A stretch of DNA of 6,898 nucleotides. Source: Coriobacteriia bacterium. GTDB lineage: Bacteria; Actinomycetota; Coriobacteriia; Coriobacteriales; UBA8131. How positions within the stretch are numbered: position 1 is the first letter of the stretch; every line of letters starts with the position of its first letter. The notes beneath the pieces were generated by a model. That model searched no databases and was not told the origin of the DNA. It saw only the letters and a list, made by a program, of their open reading frames with translations. The stretch lies in contig WRFC01000042.1 in NCBI GenBank assembly GCA_009779015.1, positions 1 to 6,898 of the forward strand, read 5' to 3'. Shown piece after piece: positions 6,260-6,898 of this stretch. The translations under genes and the position numbers were made by a program.

Positions 6260-6898
6260 ATGGCGGGCTCTAATCCACTTCGCAAGCCGCCAGACCGAAA
6301 TTCATCTGGCTCGCCCAATCGATCCGGCGCCTCTGAGCGTAAAGGCAACGGGGCAAAGGGCAAGGCTGGTGCGGCAAACGCGGCTCGGTCAGAGTCCGGT
6401 TCGGCTTTAAAACGGGGCAATTACGGTAGCGCGCGGGCGGGCACTGGTAGCTCGCGCTCAGGTGCGGTCACGACTGGCCGGGCGGGCAGCCCGCGTTCGG
6501 GCGCCAGCGTGCGCCAGGGTACGGGCACCTCGCGTCAGGGCGGCAGCTCGCCGGTCAGGGCGGCCAGCGTGCAAACGCGTGCCGCTGGCCAGAAAACACG
6601 CTCGGGCACCGGCCAACACACCAGCCAAAACACCCGCGAGCGCGCCAAACAGCGGGCCAACCAGGGCGCCAACCAAGGCGCTAGCCAGCGCGAGGCTACC
6701 GTTCAGCGCTCGCACAAACCAGCCAAGAAACGCTCGGGCTTTTTTTCTCAGGCCGGCGGCCGTGTCTTGCTTATTGCCTTATGCCTGGTGGTCATAGTCG
6801 GAGGACTGGCGGCCTTTGAGTTCTTGGGCAGCATGAACAAGATCCATCATGGGGTCAGTGTGGCCGGCATCGATCTCAGCGGCCTGACGGTCGACGAG
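6260..6898 (+). CDS. Membrane-anchored protein with disordered basic N-terminus and probable VanW-associated peptidoglycan-binding domain, 3'-partial
   Basis: An open frame runs from ATG 6260 to the window end with no stop (213 residues seen). It starts one base after the pgsA stop (TGATATG), so it is probably co-transcribed and translationally coupled; no good ribosome site of its own is visible. Residues 1-160 are low-complexity, rich in Gly, Ser, Arg, Ala, Gln and Asn and strongly basic, with no hydrophobic stretch. A basic patch (HKPAKKRSG) precedes one transmembrane helix at about 169-190 (VLLIALCLVVIVGGLAAFEF), giving a type II, N-in topology. The external part begins IHHGVSVAGIDLSGLTVDE, which closely resembles the start of the PG_binding_4 domain found in VanW-family (YoaR-like) cell-surface proteins. 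The domain call rests on about 15 residues before the cut. Function is unknown; a cell-wall role is inferred from the domain. Confidence 0.8.
   Translation, partial: MAGSNPLRKPPDRNSSGSPNRSGASERKGNGAKGKAGAANAARSESGSALKRGNYGSARAGTGSSRSGAVTTGRAGSPRSGASVRQGTGTSRQGGSSPVRAASVQTRAAGQKTRSGTGQHTSQNTRERAKQRANQGANQGASQREATVQRSHKPAKKRSGFFSQAGGRVLLIALCLVVIVGGLAAFEFLGSMNKIHHGVSVAGIDLSGLTVDE
6440..6544 (+). repeat. Degenerate G-T/A-G-S-x-R-S/Q-G coding repeat
   Basis: Residues 61-95 of the VanW-like protein contain imperfect copies of a short unit: GTGSSRSG (61-68), RAGSPRSG (74-81) and GTGTSRQGG (87-95). The copies diverge in DNA sequence, so this is a compositionally constrained disordered region and not a recent tandem duplication. 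Every other frame here also stays open because of the high GC content. Confidence 0.55.

Noticed and set aside
6458..6715. Minus-strand open frame with Ala/Leu/Gly-rich, membrane-like sequence
   Set aside because: It is an artefact of reading the repetitive GC-rich Gly/Ser/Arg/Gln region backwards; the sense frame continues into a clear membrane helix and domain.
6462..6797. Plus-strand 111-residue Arg/Ala/Pro-rich frame
   Set aside because: It is a shifted reading of the low-complexity part of the VanW-like gene. It terminates inside that gene and has no upstream ribosome site or domain.
1..6898. CRISPR array, tRNA, rRNA, riboswitch, insertion sequence or transposase
   Set aside because: No regularly spaced repeats, tRNA-like cloverleaf, terminal inverted repeats or transposase motifs were noticed. 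Only the 5272-5427 gap is long enough for regulatory RNA, and the terminator and promoters account for most of it.

Overview
The window is one strand of densely packed, GC-rich bacterial genes, all reading left to right. Bases 1-5271 hold five tightly coupled genes of an HdrA-Flx type flavin/iron-sulfur electron-transfer complex: hdrA (5' end cut off by the window), an MvhD/FlxD-type subunit, two iron-sulfur proteins with duplicated [4Fe-4S] modules (FlxC-like, and FlxB/HydB-like), and a FAD/NAD(P)H-binding FlxA-like subunit. Neighbouring genes overlap by 11-13 nt or are separated by 2-13 nt, so they almost certainly form one operon. It ends at a rho-independent terminator at about 5298-5334.

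After a 156-nt intergenic region (terminator plus candidate promoters) comes a second unit: a CDP-alcohol phosphatidyltransferase (PgsA-like phospholipid synthase) with a disordered C-terminal tail. One base after its stop begins a membrane-anchored protein with a long Gly/Ser/Arg/Gln-rich N-terminus, one transmembrane helix and the start of what looks like a VanW-associated peptidoglycan-binding domain. That gene is cut off by the end of the window.

How the first unit would work (inferred from the family): FlxA takes electrons from NADH (or NADPH), FlxB/FlxC and FlxD pass them through Fe-S clusters to HdrA, and the HdrA FAD splits them between ferredoxin and a disulfide acceptor. The disulfide-reducing partners HdrB and HdrC are not in this window. 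If they exist they should lie just upstream of base 1 or elsewhere in the genome.

The host is most likely a strict anaerobe that is not a methanogen, since the electron input is a pyridine-nucleotide module and not an F420/MvhAG hydrogenase within the window. The VanW-like, low-complexity-tailed protein beside pgsA recalls anaerobic Actinomycetota (Coriobacteriia-like), but this taxonomic guess is soft. No RNA genes, mobile elements, CRISPR arrays or insertion sequences were seen.
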